DNA of 64,000 bases from Mycobacterium interjectum. GTDB lineage: Bacteria; Actinomycetota; Actinomycetes; Mycobacteriales; Mycobacteriaceae. Position numbers and translations under genes: made by a program. The stretch covers positions 124,001 to 188,000 of the forward strand of contig LQPB01000017.1 of assembly GCA_002102225.1 (NCBI GenBank), read 5' to 3'. Numbering within the stretch: the stretch's first letter is position 1; each line of letters starts with the position of its first letter. Below, in pieces: positions 42,451-50,540 of this stretch. Below the pieces are notes generated by a model that was not told the DNA's origin, did not search any database, and saw only the letters and a list, made by a program, of their open reading frames with translations.

Positions 42451-42825
42451 CTAGCTGAACGCGCTGGTGATGGCTTCCATATCGAAGTAGTCACGCCACG
42501 CGACGATCCGGTCGTCGCGCACCTCGAAGACGCCCATCACCGGCAAGGGAATGGTTTGGCCATCCTTGCGGCGCATCACGTCGGTGCGCTCATTCATCAC
42601 CAGTATGCCGTCGCTGATCTGGCGGTGCACGTTGAAGTCGATCCCGTCGAATGCGGCGAGGAATCCCGCAATGAAGTCTCTTATCGCGTCTCGACCGTGC
42701 AAGGGCTGCATTGGGATGTTGTGGTAGACAGCGTCTTCGGTGAAATATCCGGCCAGTTCGTCGGGGTCGGGGGAAGCCCACCGCGCGCAGAACTCGGTTA
42801 CCAGATCATCGGCCGAACGTGTCAT
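42451..42825 (-). CDS. Limonene-1,2-epoxide hydrolase family protein
   Basis: A 124-residue protein of the limonene-epoxide hydrolase (LEH/EphG) fold. The catalytic set is visible: Y34 and N36 (YHNIP), R80 and D82 (ERTDVM), and D112 (WRDYFD), with spacing close to that of the limonene enzyme. It would open a small epoxide with water. The ATG at 42825 matches the family N-terminus; an in-frame ATG at 42888 would overlap the meaB stop by 4 nt and is a real alternative. It is probably the last gene of the thiolase/meaB operon under operator site 4. Confidence 0.86.
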   Translation of the reverse strand: MTRSADDLVTEFCARWASPDPDELAGYFTEDAVYHNIPMQPLHGRDAIRDFIAGFLAAFDGIDFNVHRQISDGILVMNERTDVMRRKDGQTIPLPVMGVFEVRDDRIVAWRDYFDMEAITSAFS

Positions 42826-42884
42826 CTTTTCATGCAACACACTGCCGCTGGGTAAATCAAGGCCGCGCCCCTTCTGCCGCGGCG

Positions 42885-43760
42885 TCATTCAGGCTCAGGC
42901 GGGGGCGACAACAGCTTTGCGGCCGCGGTGTAGGCGTCGTCGTGGCCGTCGACAACCGCCTCGGCGAGCCGGTCCAGATCCGGCCGCGCCCGCAGCAGTG
43001 TTTGCGCCAGCGACAGCATCTGCGCGCGGGCCCTAGCCACCCTGCGCTCCCGGCTGTCGGTGCGGTGGTGATCGTCGATGGCGGCCACCAGATCCGCGAC
43101 GCCGTCCCCCCGGGCGGCGACGAGGCTCACGATCGGGGCGCTGGTCTCGGCGCGCAGATCCCGCACCGTCTGCTCGGCGCCCTCGCGGTCGGCCTTGTTC
43201 ACCGCCACGATGTCGGCGACTTCCAGCACGCCGGCCTTGGCGGCCTGCACCGCGTCTCCCGCTCCGGGGTTGAGGACGACGATGGTCGGGTCGGCGACGG
43301 CGGCGATCTCAATTTCCGACTGTCCCACTCCGACCGTTTCCAGCAGCACCACGTCGTATCCGATCGCGCCCAGCAGCCGGATGGCCGCCGGTACCGCGGC
43401 GGCCAGGCCCCCGACGTGGCCGCGGGTGGCAACCGAGCGGATCAGGACATCAGAGTCGTTGATGTGGGCGGTCATTCGGATTCGGTCACCCAGCAGCGCG
43501 CCGCCGCTGAACGGCGACGACGGGTCCACGGCCAGCACGGCCACCCGGCTGCCACGCTCGCGGTAGGCGCCGACCAGGGCGCCGATCGTCGTCGACTTGC
43601 CCGCGCCGGGCGGCCCGGTGATGCCGATGACGCGGACCGACGACGGTTCGAGAATCGCCAGCACCTCGTCGCGACGGTCGCCTTCGACCAGGCTGAGCAA
43701 CCGACCCGCCGCGCGCGGAGATCCGTTGCGCGCACCCGCGATCAGGTCGGCGATCGTCAT
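42885..43760 (-). CDS. meaB: MeaB/ArgK-type GTPase, chaperone of a B12-dependent acyl-CoA mutase
   Basis: A 291-residue G3E-family P-loop GTPase: Walker A GPPGAGKS (49-56), DPSSPFSGGALLGDRIRM, the switch/Walker B region LLETVGVGQSE and NKAD for guanine. MeaB proteins load and protect adenosylcobalamin in methylmalonyl-CoA-type mutases. No mutase is adjacent; the nearest is the split mutase at 55586-57592, so it may serve that enzyme or the housekeeping one. It lies 7 bp after the thiolase stop in an operon starting at operator site 4. Confidence 0.9.
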   Translation of the reverse strand: MTIADLIAGARNGSPRAAGRLLSLVEGDRRDEVLAILEPSSVRVIGITGPPGAGKSTTIGALVGAYRERGSRVAVLAVDPSSPFSGGALLGDRIRMTAHINDSDVLIRSVATRGHVGGLAAAVPAAIRLLGAIGYDVVLLETVGVGQSEIEIAAVADPTIVVLNPGAGDAVQAAKAGVLEVADIVAVNKADREGAEQTVRDLRAETSAPIVSLVAARGDGVADLVAAIDDHHRTDSRERRVARARAQMLSLAQTLLRARPDLDRLAEAVVDGHDDAYTAAAKLLSPPPEPE

Positions 43761-43767
43761 TTGCGCA

Positions 43768-44907
43768 TTATGGCGCAGCAACCTCGATGACGGTCGCCGA
43801 ACCCATCCCGCCGCCGGCGCACATGGCCGCGACCCCTATTCCGCCGCCGCGGCGGCGCAACTCGTGCACCAGGGTGACCAGCATCCTGGCCCCGGTCGCC
43901 GCCACGGGGTGGCCCAGCGAGCAGCCACTGCCGCTGACGTTGACCTTGTCGGGATCCAAGTCGAGCAGCTTGATGGTGGCCACACACATGGCCGCGAAGG
44001 CCTCGTTGATTTCGTACAGATCCACGTCCGACACCGAAAGGCCAGCGCGGGCAAGCGCTTTCGGTATGGCCTCCACCGGCGCCAGGCCGGTGATGGCGGG
44101 GTCGACGCCGACCGACGCCCAGGACCGAACGGTGGCGAGCGCGGGCAGGCCGAGCGCGTCGCTCGCGATGGTCAGCGCCGCCCCGCCGTCGTTCGCGCCG
44201 CAGGCGTTGCCGGCGGTGATCGAGAAGCCCTCGATTTCCGGGTGCAGCGGCTTGAGCGCGGCGAGCTTCTCCATGGTGGTGTCGCGCCGCGGGTGCTCGT
44301 CGACCGAGAACAGCCCATGCGGCGTCTCGATGGGAACGATCTCCTCCTTGAAGCGGCCCTCGTCGATGGCGGCGATCGCGTTGCGGTGCGACCGCAGCGC
44401 CCAACCGTCCATCTCCTCGCGGCTCACGCCCGCCTTGACCGCGGCGTTCCAGCCCACGGTGATCGACATGTCCATGTTCGGGGCGTCCGGGCGATCCGGG
44501 TGGGTCGGCGGGAACCAGTCGACCCAGTCGCCGTCAACCTGGATGCGCGATCGCGGCGACGTCGACGCCGAATTCACCCCGCCGGCGATGACCAACTGAT
44601 CCATTCCCGCGCGCACGCTGGCCGCCGCGCTCTGCACCGCCGCCTGACCGGCCGCGCAGTGCCGGTTGTTGGCCAAACCGGGCACGTGGGACAGCCCCGC
44701 CGTGATCGCCGCGTGGCGGGCGACGACACCGCCGCCGTACAGGCCTTCGCCCAGGATCACGTCGTCGACCTGCGCCGGGTCCAGATCCTTGACCGCCTCG
44801 CTGATCACGTGGTGGGCGAGGTCGAATGCGCTGGTGTCGCGCAGCGTGCCCTTGCGGGCGGTGCCAATGGGCGTGCGCAGGGCGGACACGATGACGGCTT
44901 CGGGCAC
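43768..44907 (-). CDS. Thiolase (acetyl-CoA acetyltransferase family)
   Basis: A 379-residue thiolase with the acyl-accepting C84 (NNRHCAAGQAA), NEAFAA, GHPVAATG (His) and the second Cys in AAMCAGGGMG. It begins PEAVIVSALRTPIGTARKGTL; GTG at 44907 is chosen because that is the family N-terminus. It would release acetyl- or propionyl-CoA from a 3-ketoacyl-CoA. Operator site 4 is 41 bp upstream, so it should belong to the shared regulon. It heads the operon thiolase, meaB, epoxide hydrolase. Confidence 0.93.
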   Translation of the reverse strand: MPEAVIVSALRTPIGTARKGTLRDTSAFDLAHHVISEAVKDLDPAQVDDVILGEGLYGGGVVARHAAITAGLSHVPGLANNRHCAAGQAAVQSAAASVRAGMDQLVIAGGVNSASTSPRSRIQVDGDWVDWFPPTHPDRPDAPNMDMSITVGWNAAVKAGVSREEMDGWALRSHRNAIAAIDEGRFKEEIVPIETPHGLFSVDEHPRRDTTMEKLAALKPLHPEIEGFSITAGNACGANDGGAALTIASDALGLPALATVRSWASVGVDPAITGLAPVEAIPKALARAGLSVSDVDLYEINEAFAAMCVATIKLLDLDPDKVNVSGSGCSLGHPVAATGARMLVTLVHELRRRGGGIGVAAMCAGGGMGSATVIEVAAP

Positions 44908-44947
44908 GGGCTTCTCCAGTTCGCAACGAACCAATTCGACAATTCGC

Positions 44948-44962
44948 GAGAACAGTATTCTC
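44948..44962. promoter_or_regulatory. Operator palindrome GAGAACAGTATTCTC (regulon site 4)
   Basis: A 15-bp dyad of the shared type with one mismatched pair but longer outer arms (GCGAGAA and TTCTCGC, 44946-44964). It lies 41 bp before the thiolase start and 124 bp before the divergent hydrolase gene. Confidence 0.72.
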
Positions 44963-45002
44963 GCATTTCGAGAGTGAGAGTTGCAACCAAGGCCGCCTCG
45001 CC

Positions 45003-45056
45003 AGCAGACGCGGAATCGCACACCATGGCGCCGAAACGTGCGATTCTGCGTCTGCT
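45003..45056. repeat. Long imperfect inverted repeat (REP-like)
   Basis: Two 19-nt arms, AGCAGACGCGGAATCGCAC and GTGCGATTCTGCGTCTGCT, pair with one mismatch around a 16-nt loop. The element lies between operator site 4 and the hydrolase start, in the 5' leader of that gene, so it would form a strong hairpin in the mRNA. The core resembles a short dispersed motif I recall from mycobacterial intergenic regions. A terminator is unlikely (no U tract). Confidence 0.75.
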
Positions 45057-45085
45057 CGCCAATCAATCAGGAGGCACAGTCGGCA

Positions 45086-45943
45086 ATGGAGGGGACAACG
45101 GCGGTCCCGGGTGGCAGCGTGTGGTTCGAGCGGGTGGGCGGGGGTGCGGGTCTTCCGCTGGTCGTCGTTCATGGCGGACCGGGCCTACCGCACGACTACT
45201 TGCGTTCGCTCGAACGGTTGGCCGACGAACGCGAGGTGATTTTCTGGGACCAGCTCGGGTGCGGACGGTCCAGGCGGCCGTCCAACACCCAGCTCTGGAC
45301 GATGGAACGCGCGGTGGCCGAGATGGACGCGGTGGTGAAGGCCCTGGGCCTGACTCGCTTTCATGTCTTCGGTAACTCATGGGGCGGGATGCTGGCGCAG
45401 CAGTACGCGCTCGACGTGGCTTCCGGCGCCGCCAGCCTGACCCTCTCGAACACCATCGCGTCGATACCCGAATTCTCGAAGATGGTGGCGCGCTTGAAAT
45501 CCGAGCTGGACCTGGCGACTCAGGCGGCCATCGACCGCCACGAAGCCGCCGGCACGACGTACTCGGCCGAGTACCAGGGGGCAATCCGCACCTGGAACGA
45601 AACCTACCTCTGTCGCGTGCGTCCCTGGCCCAGGGAACTCGAGGAAGCGTTCCGGAACATGGGGACCGACGTCTTCGAGACGATGTTCGGCCCGAGCGAC
45701 TTCCACATCGTCGGGACCATCCGCGACTGGGACGTGTTCGACCGGCTACCCGAGATCGTCTTGCCGACAATGGTTCTCGCGGGCCGGTACGACGAGTGCG
45801 TGCCGGAACACGCCTGGGAGATGCACCAGCGGATTCCCGGGTCACGGTTCGAGTTGTTCGAGTCCAGCGCGCACATGCCGTTCATCGAGGAGCCCGACAA
45901 GTTCGATTCGGTGATGCGTGACTTTCTGCGGCTACATGACTGA
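45086..45943 (+). CDS. Proline iminopeptidase-like alpha/beta hydrolase (S33)
   Basis: A 285-residue S33-type hydrolase: VVHGGPGLPHDYL (oxyanion), FWDQLGCGRSRRP, nucleophile GNSWGGMLAQQYAL, acid AGRYDECVPE, and the His of SSAHMPFIEEP. Members cleave N-terminal proline or small amides and esters. The ATG at 45086 has AGGAGG 11 nt upstream. It is divergent from the thiolase operon, with operator site 4 and a large hairpin in its leader. Its stop directly abuts that of the convergent crotonase. Confidence 0.9.
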   Translation: MEGTTAVPGGSVWFERVGGGAGLPLVVVHGGPGLPHDYLRSLERLADEREVIFWDQLGCGRSRRPSNTQLWTMERAVAEMDAVVKALGLTRFHVFGNSWGGMLAQQYALDVASGAASLTLSNTIASIPEFSKMVARLKSELDLATQAAIDRHEAAGTTYSAEYQGAIRTWNETYLCRVRPWPRELEEAFRNMGTDVFETMFGPSDFHIVGTIRDWDVFDRLPEIVLPTMVLAGRYDECVPEHAWEMHQRIPGSRFELFESSAHMPFIEEPDKFDSVMRDFLRLHD

Positions 45944-46711
45944 TCAGTTCTTGCCCTCGTTCAGCTTCGCAACGATCGTCCGGAAGTCCTCGGTCGTGAA
46001 CGACTGGTGCTCGGCCGAGAGCGCATAGTCCAGGCTGGCGAGCACCGCGCGCTCCAAATGGATGTTGAGCACCCGCTTGGTGCTTTCGACGGCTTGTTGG
46101 GGCAGTTCCAAAATCTTTTTGGCGCAGGCGATCGCCTCCGCGACCGGGTCGGCCGCCACGTGGTTGGCCAGCCCGAGTTCAACGGCGCGCTGCGCCTTGA
46201 TTCGCGTGCCGGTCAGCGCGTATTCCTTGGCCAGCAGCAGGCTGATGTGCAGCGGCCAGGTCAGCGGTCCGCCGTCGGCGGCCACCAATCCCACCTGCAC
46301 GTGCGGGTCGGCCAGGAAGGCGTCCTCGGCGATGTAGACGATGTCGCTCAGCGCGACCAGGCTGCAGCCGAGCCCGACGGCCGGCCCATTGACGGCCGCC
46401 ACCACCGGAATTCGGCACCGCGCCATGCCGAGCACGATCTCGCGCCCGTCCCGGATGGTCTTGGCGCGCAGGTCGGCGTCGGTCGACAGCTCCTTGAGGT
46501 AGGCGAAGTCGCCGCCGGCCGAAAACGCCTTGCCGGCCCCGGTGATCACCGCGGCGCGGGCCGTGGCATCGTCGGTCAAACGCTGCCACAGCCTGGCGAG
46601 CCCCACGTGGAGGTTGTCGTTGACCGCGTTCAGGTCGTCCGGGCGGTTCAGCGTGATGATCCGCAGCGCCCCGTCGGCGCGGACGTCGATTTCGGCTGGC
46701 ATGTCGTACAT
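45944..46711 (-). CDS. Enoyl-CoA hydratase/isomerase family protein
   Basis: A 255-residue crotonase. FSAGGDF (63-69) and GLGCSLVALSD form the oxyanion region; S117 replaces the first hydratase Glu and G141 occupies the second position, while D146 (VAADGG) matches the PaaG-type catalytic Asp. An isomerase or other crotonase reaction is therefore more likely than hydration. The ATG directly abuts the TGA of the ACAD gene. It is the last gene of the ligase/ACAD/ACAD operon. Confidence 0.9.
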   Translation of the reverse strand: MYDMPAEIDVRADGALRIITLNRPDDLNAVNDNLHVGLARLWQRLTDDATARAAVITGAGKAFSAGGDFAYLKELSTDADLRAKTIRDGREIVLGMARCRIPVVAAVNGPAVGLGCSLVALSDIVYIAEDAFLADPHVQVGLVAADGGPLTWPLHISLLLAKEYALTGTRIKAQRAVELGLANHVAADPVAEAIACAKKILELPQQAVESTKRVLNIHLERAVLASLDYALSAEHQSFTTEDFRTIVAKLNEGKN

Positions 46712-47800
46712 TCAGACTCCCAATCCCAGGATTCGCGATGCGATGATGTTCTTTTGTATCTGCGATGTCCCGCCCATCACGCTCTGCGCGCGACTGTACA
46801 AGTAGGCGCTGAGCAGGTCCGGATCGCGGGTGCCTGCCACCGCCAGCGCGGCGTGCCCGACGGATTGCTCGACCCAGGTCATCAGCAGCTTGTCGAGCGA
46901 GCCTTCCGGGCCGTGCGAGACCCCGTCCAGCTGCTCGGACAGCCGGCGCCGGACGTGATGCGTCAGCATCTCCGACTCGACCGCGGCCCAGGCGAGTTCC
47001 TCGGACACCGGGCCGGCGTTACGCGCGAACAGGTTTCGGACCAGCTTGCCGTATCGGGCCGCGTAGCCGAGCGTGGAGGGTTCGCGCTCGTGGCCGACGA
47101 CGGTCATGGCAACCGCCCAGCCTTCACCGGGCGCACCGACCATCCGGTCCGCGGGCACCGTGGCGCCGTCGAAGAACACCTGGCCGAATTCGTTGGTGAC
47201 GCCGTTCATCATGCGCAACGGCCGCTGTTGCACGCCAGGCTGTTTCATGCTGAGCACGAACGCCGACAGGCCACGGTGACGCTTGGCCGCGGGATCGGTG
47301 CGCGCCAACAGCAGACACCAGTCGGCGACGTCGGAGTAGCTCGTCCAAATCTTGTGGCCGTGCACCACATAGGTATCGCCCTCGAGCGTGGCGGTGGTGG
47401 TCAGCGACGCCAGATCGGAGCCGGCGCCGGGCTCGCTGAAACCCTGGCACCACCGCTCGGTGCCGTTGATGATGCCGGGCAGGAAGCGTTTGCGCAGCTC
47501 GTCGCTGCCGTGCCGGCCGATTCCGTACACCAGATAGCCCACGCTCGGGCGGGGCGGGGCGCCGGCGCGGACCAGCTCCTCGTCGACGATGACGTCGTAC
47601 ACCGGCGCCAGCTCCCGCCCGCCGTAGTCGCGCGGCCAGGACAGGCCGAAGAAGCCGTTGTCGTAGAGGGCACGGTGCCAGTCGGCCATGCGCTCCCAGT
47701 ACTCGTCCCCGGTGCCGGAATAGTGCTTGGCGTGCAACGCAAGCCAGGTACGCAGCCGCTCGCGGAAGGCGGCCTCGTCCGGTGAGTCACGAAAGTCCAA
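46712..47800 (-). CDS. Acyl-CoA dehydrogenase, longer subunit of a two-subunit pair
   Basis: A 362-residue ACAD chain: CQGFSEPGAGSDLASLTTTA, VHGHKIWTSYSDVADWCLLL, PGVQQRPLRMMNGVTNEFGQVFFD, C-terminal MGGTSQIQKNIIASRILGLGV. The neighbouring shorter ACAD gene overlaps it by 14 bp, pointing to a FadE28/29-like heterotetramer. It is similar in layout to the pair at 7881/8982 and is thus the second such enzyme in the window. The TTG start has GGAG 8 nt upstream. Confidence 0.92.
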   Translation of the reverse strand: MDFRDSPDEAAFRERLRTWLALHAKHYSGTGDEYWERMADWHRALYDNGFFGLSWPRDYGGRELAPVYDVIVDEELVRAGAPPRPSVGYLVYGIGRHGSDELRKRFLPGIINGTERWCQGFSEPGAGSDLASLTTTATLEGDTYVVHGHKIWTSYSDVADWCLLLARTDPAAKRHRGLSAFVLSMKQPGVQQRPLRMMNGVTNEFGQVFFDGATVPADRMVGAPGEGWAVAMTVVGHEREPSTLGYAARYGKLVRNLFARNAGPVSEELAWAAVESEMLTHHVRRRLSEQLDGVSHGPEGSLDKLLMTWVEQSVGHAALAVAGTRDPDLLSAYLYSRAQSVMGGTSQIQKNIIASRILGLGV

Positions 47801-48692
47801 AGTCGATCTCCTTCAGCGTCACGGGCCAGAGTTCGGTGGATGTCAGCGCGCGGCGCAGGTAGACGTGGATCAGGCATTCCCAGGTGTTGCCGATGCCGCC
47901 GTGCACCTGCACGGCGGTCTCGCACACCGTGCGGGTGGCTCGGGCGCAATAGACCTTCGCGACCTGGGCGGCCCGGATCGCTTCGGGCGGTGCGAGTTCG
48001 TCGACCCCCCATGCGGCATGGCGCAGCACGCTGACCGAACCCTCGATCAGCGCAAGGCTTTCGGCGAGCAGATGCGCGACGGCCTGGTACGACCCGATCG
48101 TCTTGCCGTACTGTTCACGGATCTTCGCGTAATCGCAGGCGACGGCGTGCGCGCCCCGCGCGATACCGACCAGGTCCGCCGACGTGGCGACCAGCGCGAG
48201 GGCCCACCACCGTGCGGCGGCCTCGGCGGTCACCTCGCCCAGGCCCGCGGGCTCCCCCACCAGGTCCGCCTCGATGCGCGTCAGGTCGGCGGCGGTTCGG
48301 GTCGCGTCGAGGTCTGCCGCCAGAACGCCGGTGCCGGAGAGCAACAAGGCGCGCCGGGCGCCGCGCGCGTCGATTGCCCGGCCGTCGACCGCGACGGTCG
48401 CTCCGGCGCCCTGGGCGCCGATGTGGCGGGCCAGGTCGTCGGCCAGCGCCGGCCCGAGGAACGGTGCGTCGACCAGGCGCCGCCCGAATTCCTCCGCGAC
48501 GATGGCCACCTCGACGCCGGAGGCGCCGTCGGACCGCAGCGACCGCCACCCGGTCGCCTCAATCTGCTTGTCCAGCCGCGCGATTCGGCCCGTGTCGTCG
48601 AGATCCTGCACCGCACCCAGCCCGAGGTCGTCGGCCAGCTTGGCGGCGGCGTCGCGCAGTTGCCGCTGTTCAGACGTCAGACGGACATCCAT
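47787..48692 (-). CDS. Acyl-CoA dehydrogenase, shorter partner subunit
   Basis: A 301-residue ACAD-like chain. LTSEQRQLRDAAAKLADDLG opens it; the middle domain is reduced, and the C-terminal domain is clear (YAKIREQYGKTIGSYQAVAHLLAESLALIEG; VQVHGGIGNTWECLIHVYLRRA). It should pair with the next gene product to form one FAD site per heterodimer. ATG start, overlapping the ligase gene by 23 bp and the longer ACAD gene by 14 bp, which is consistent with equimolar translation. Confidence 0.91.
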   Translation of the reverse strand: MDVRLTSEQRQLRDAAAKLADDLGLGAVQDLDDTGRIARLDKQIEATGWRSLRSDGASGVEVAIVAEEFGRRLVDAPFLGPALADDLARHIGAQGAGATVAVDGRAIDARGARRALLLSGTGVLAADLDATRTAADLTRIEADLVGEPAGLGEVTAEAAARWWALALVATSADLVGIARGAHAVACDYAKIREQYGKTIGSYQAVAHLLAESLALIEGSVSVLRHAAWGVDELAPPEAIRAAQVAKVYCARATRTVCETAVQVHGGIGNTWECLIHVYLRRALTSTELWPVTLKEIDFGLS

Positions 48693-50073
48693 AAGTCTCC
48701 TTCAATACGCGGCGCAGCACCTTGCCCGAGGGCAGGCGCGGGATATCGTCCACGAACACCACGCGGCTCGGGCGTTTGTACGAAGCTAGCCTCTCGCCCA
48801 CCCGGGCGGTCAGCTCGGCCGCGTCGACGTGCCCGCGGGCTGCCACCGCCGCAACGATCGCCTCGCCGTTGATCCCGTCGGGAACGCCGAACACCGCACA
48901 GTCCTTGACCGCCGGATGACCGTGCAGCACCTGCTCGATCTCGGCCGGCGCCACCTGGAAGCCGCGCACCTTGATCATCTCCTTGAGACGGTCGGTGATC
49001 CGCAGCCAACCGTCGTCGTCCAGCCAGCCGACGTCCCCGGTGCGATACCAGCCGTCGCGGATGGCCTCGGCGGTCGCCTCGGCCGGCAGGTAGCCGGCCA
49101 TCAGCGACAGCGACCGGCCCTGAATCTCGCCCACCTCCCCCGGGCCGACCGGCCGGCCGGTCTCCGGCGAGACCACCCGCACGTCCACCCCGGGCACCGG
49201 ACGCCCGACCGAGTCAAGCCGGGCTTCCCGCACTGGATTACACGCGATGACGGGCAACTCCGTGGTGCCGTAGGCGGGGACCCAACCGACTCCCGTTCGG
49301 CGGGTGACGGTCTCCGCGACGCTCGGACTGACCGGCGTCGCCCCCCACATGATGAAGCGCAGCGAGGACAGGTCGTAGGACTCGAGGTCGGGGTGCGACG
49401 CGATGGCGAGTGCGATCGGCGCGACCGCCATCTCGACGGTGATGCGGTCCTGCTCGATGTGCCGCAGCATCCGGTCGACGTCGAAGCGCCTGTGCAGCCG
49501 CATCCAGACGCCCGTTCGCAGCGCGGTGAGGATGTTGAGCAGTCCGAGTATGTGTGACGGCGGCGTGGCGACCTGAATGCGGTCCCGCCGGGTCAGCTGC
49601 AGGGCCGCGCGCCAGTGCCCGACGGCCTCATCCAACGCGGCGTGGGTGTGCCGCACCGCCTTCGGCAGACCGGTGGTGCCGGAACTGAACACCAGCACCG
49701 CATCGGCCCGCGGCGGCAGCGACCCGGCCACCGGCTCCCCGGGTGGGATCGGTTCGTCGAGGTGCAGCATGGGCATCAGGCCGGCCAGTACCGGATGGTC
49801 GCCGACGGCGTGCCTCGGCGCGGTGAGCCCCAGCGCGTGGTCGACCTCGTCGCGCTTCCACGCCGGGCTGATGAGAACGGCCGTGGCGCCGAGCCGCCAG
49901 ATCGCTAGCAGGACGGCGACGAACTCCGGCCGGTTCGACGCCATGACCGCGACCCGCTCACCGCCGGTGACGCCACGTCTTCTCAGCATCACGGCCAGGC
50001 CGGCGGCCAACGCGTCGAGCTCGGGCAGGCCGAATCGACGTTCCTCGAACACGAGCGCCGCCGGCTCGCTCAC
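48670..50073 (-). CDS. AMP-dependent acyl-CoA ligase
   Basis: A 467-residue adenylate-forming ligase that activates a carboxylic acid to its CoA thioester. P-loop FSSGTTGLPKAVRHTH, A5-type PAYGTTELP, GWYRTGDVGWLDDDGWLRITDRLKEMIKVRGFQV (hinge and A8), and catalytic Lys in LPSGKVLRR. It is somewhat shorter than the usual 500-550 residues at the N-terminus. The GTG at 50073 is preferred over TTG at 50079 because GGAAGGA is then 7 nt upstream. First gene of its operon, 53 bp from operator site 5; it probably supplies the substrate of the ACAD pair that follows. Confidence 0.93.
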   Translation of the reverse strand: MSEPAALVFEERRFGLPELDALAAGLAVMLRRRGVTGGERVAVMASNRPEFVAVLLAIWRLGATAVLISPAWKRDEVDHALGLTAPRHAVGDHPVLAGLMPMLHLDEPIPPGEPVAGSLPPRADAVLVFSSGTTGLPKAVRHTHAALDEAVGHWRAALQLTRRDRIQVATPPSHILGLLNILTALRTGVWMRLHRRFDVDRMLRHIEQDRITVEMAVAPIALAIASHPDLESYDLSSLRFIMWGATPVSPSVAETVTRRTGVGWVPAYGTTELPVIACNPVREARLDSVGRPVPGVDVRVVSPETGRPVGPGEVGEIQGRSLSLMAGYLPAEATAEAIRDGWYRTGDVGWLDDDGWLRITDRLKEMIKVRGFQVAPAEIEQVLHGHPAVKDCAVFGVPDGINGEAIVAAVAARGHVDAAELTARVGERLASYKRPSRVVFVDDIPRLPSGKVLRRVLKETYGCPSDV

Positions 50074-50125
50074 GTCCAATTCCTTCCAGCAGTCCCACCG
50101 TCTCGAGAAGACCCTATCGCTCTGT

Positions 50126-50140
50126 GAGAATAGTATTCTC
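50126..50140. promoter_or_regulatory. Operator palindrome GAGAATAGTATTCTC (regulon site 5)
   Basis: This is identical to site 2 and centred between the divergent ligase and ferredoxin genes. TATACT (50141-50146), a good -10 box for the ferredoxin gene, follows directly, so occupancy would block that promoter. Confidence 0.77.
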
Positions 50141-50175
50141 TATACTGAAGAATGCAAGTACGGGAGGGGGCGGTC

Positions 50176-50517
50176 ATGGGGCCGGTCACCACGATCATCG
50201 AGGAGACTCCACGGGTGGCAGATCCCGCATCCACGAATGGCGCCGCGGTCGGTACGGTGACGATCCACCTCGACCGGAAGAAGGTGACGGTCCCACGGGT
50301 CCCCGGCGAGACGCTGTTGGAGAGCGCGCGGCGGGCCGGCCTCGAGCCGCCCTTCAGCTGCGAGGCCGGCAACTGCGGCACGTGCATGGCCCGACTCGAG
50401 GAGGGCCACGCCACCATGCGGGTCAACGACGCCCTCGACGAGGACGAGGTGGCCGAGGGCTACATTTTGACGTGCCAGGGCGTGCCCGACACCTCGGTCA
50501 CGGTGCGCTACGAGTAG
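50176..50517 (+). CDS. [2Fe-2S] ferredoxin (plant type)
   Basis: A 113-residue protein with the plant-type cluster motif C62, C67, C70 and C100 (CEAGNCGTC... LTC). A ~25-residue leader precedes the fold. It is a free-standing version of the ferredoxin domain of KshB/PaaE-type reductases. The ATG at 50176 has GGGAGGGG about 7 nt upstream; an ATG at 50152 sits exactly where a transcript from the TATACT box would start, so a leaderless 121-residue form is possible. It may carry electrons to the Rieske oxygenase or the P450 of the same regulon, which lack local donors. Confidence 0.93.
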   Translation: MGPVTTIIEETPRVADPASTNGAAVGTVTIHLDRKKVTVPRVPGETLLESARRAGLEPPFSCEAGNCGTCMARLEEGHATMRVNDALDEDEVAEGYILTCQGVPDTSVTVRYE

Positions 50518-50540
50518 TGGTCACGGGAGAGGCGGCGAGA

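Noticed and set aside
4023..50140. GAGAAT palindromes as KstR sites
   Set aside because: They do not fit the KstR core TNNAACNNGTTNNA; they are a different dyad.
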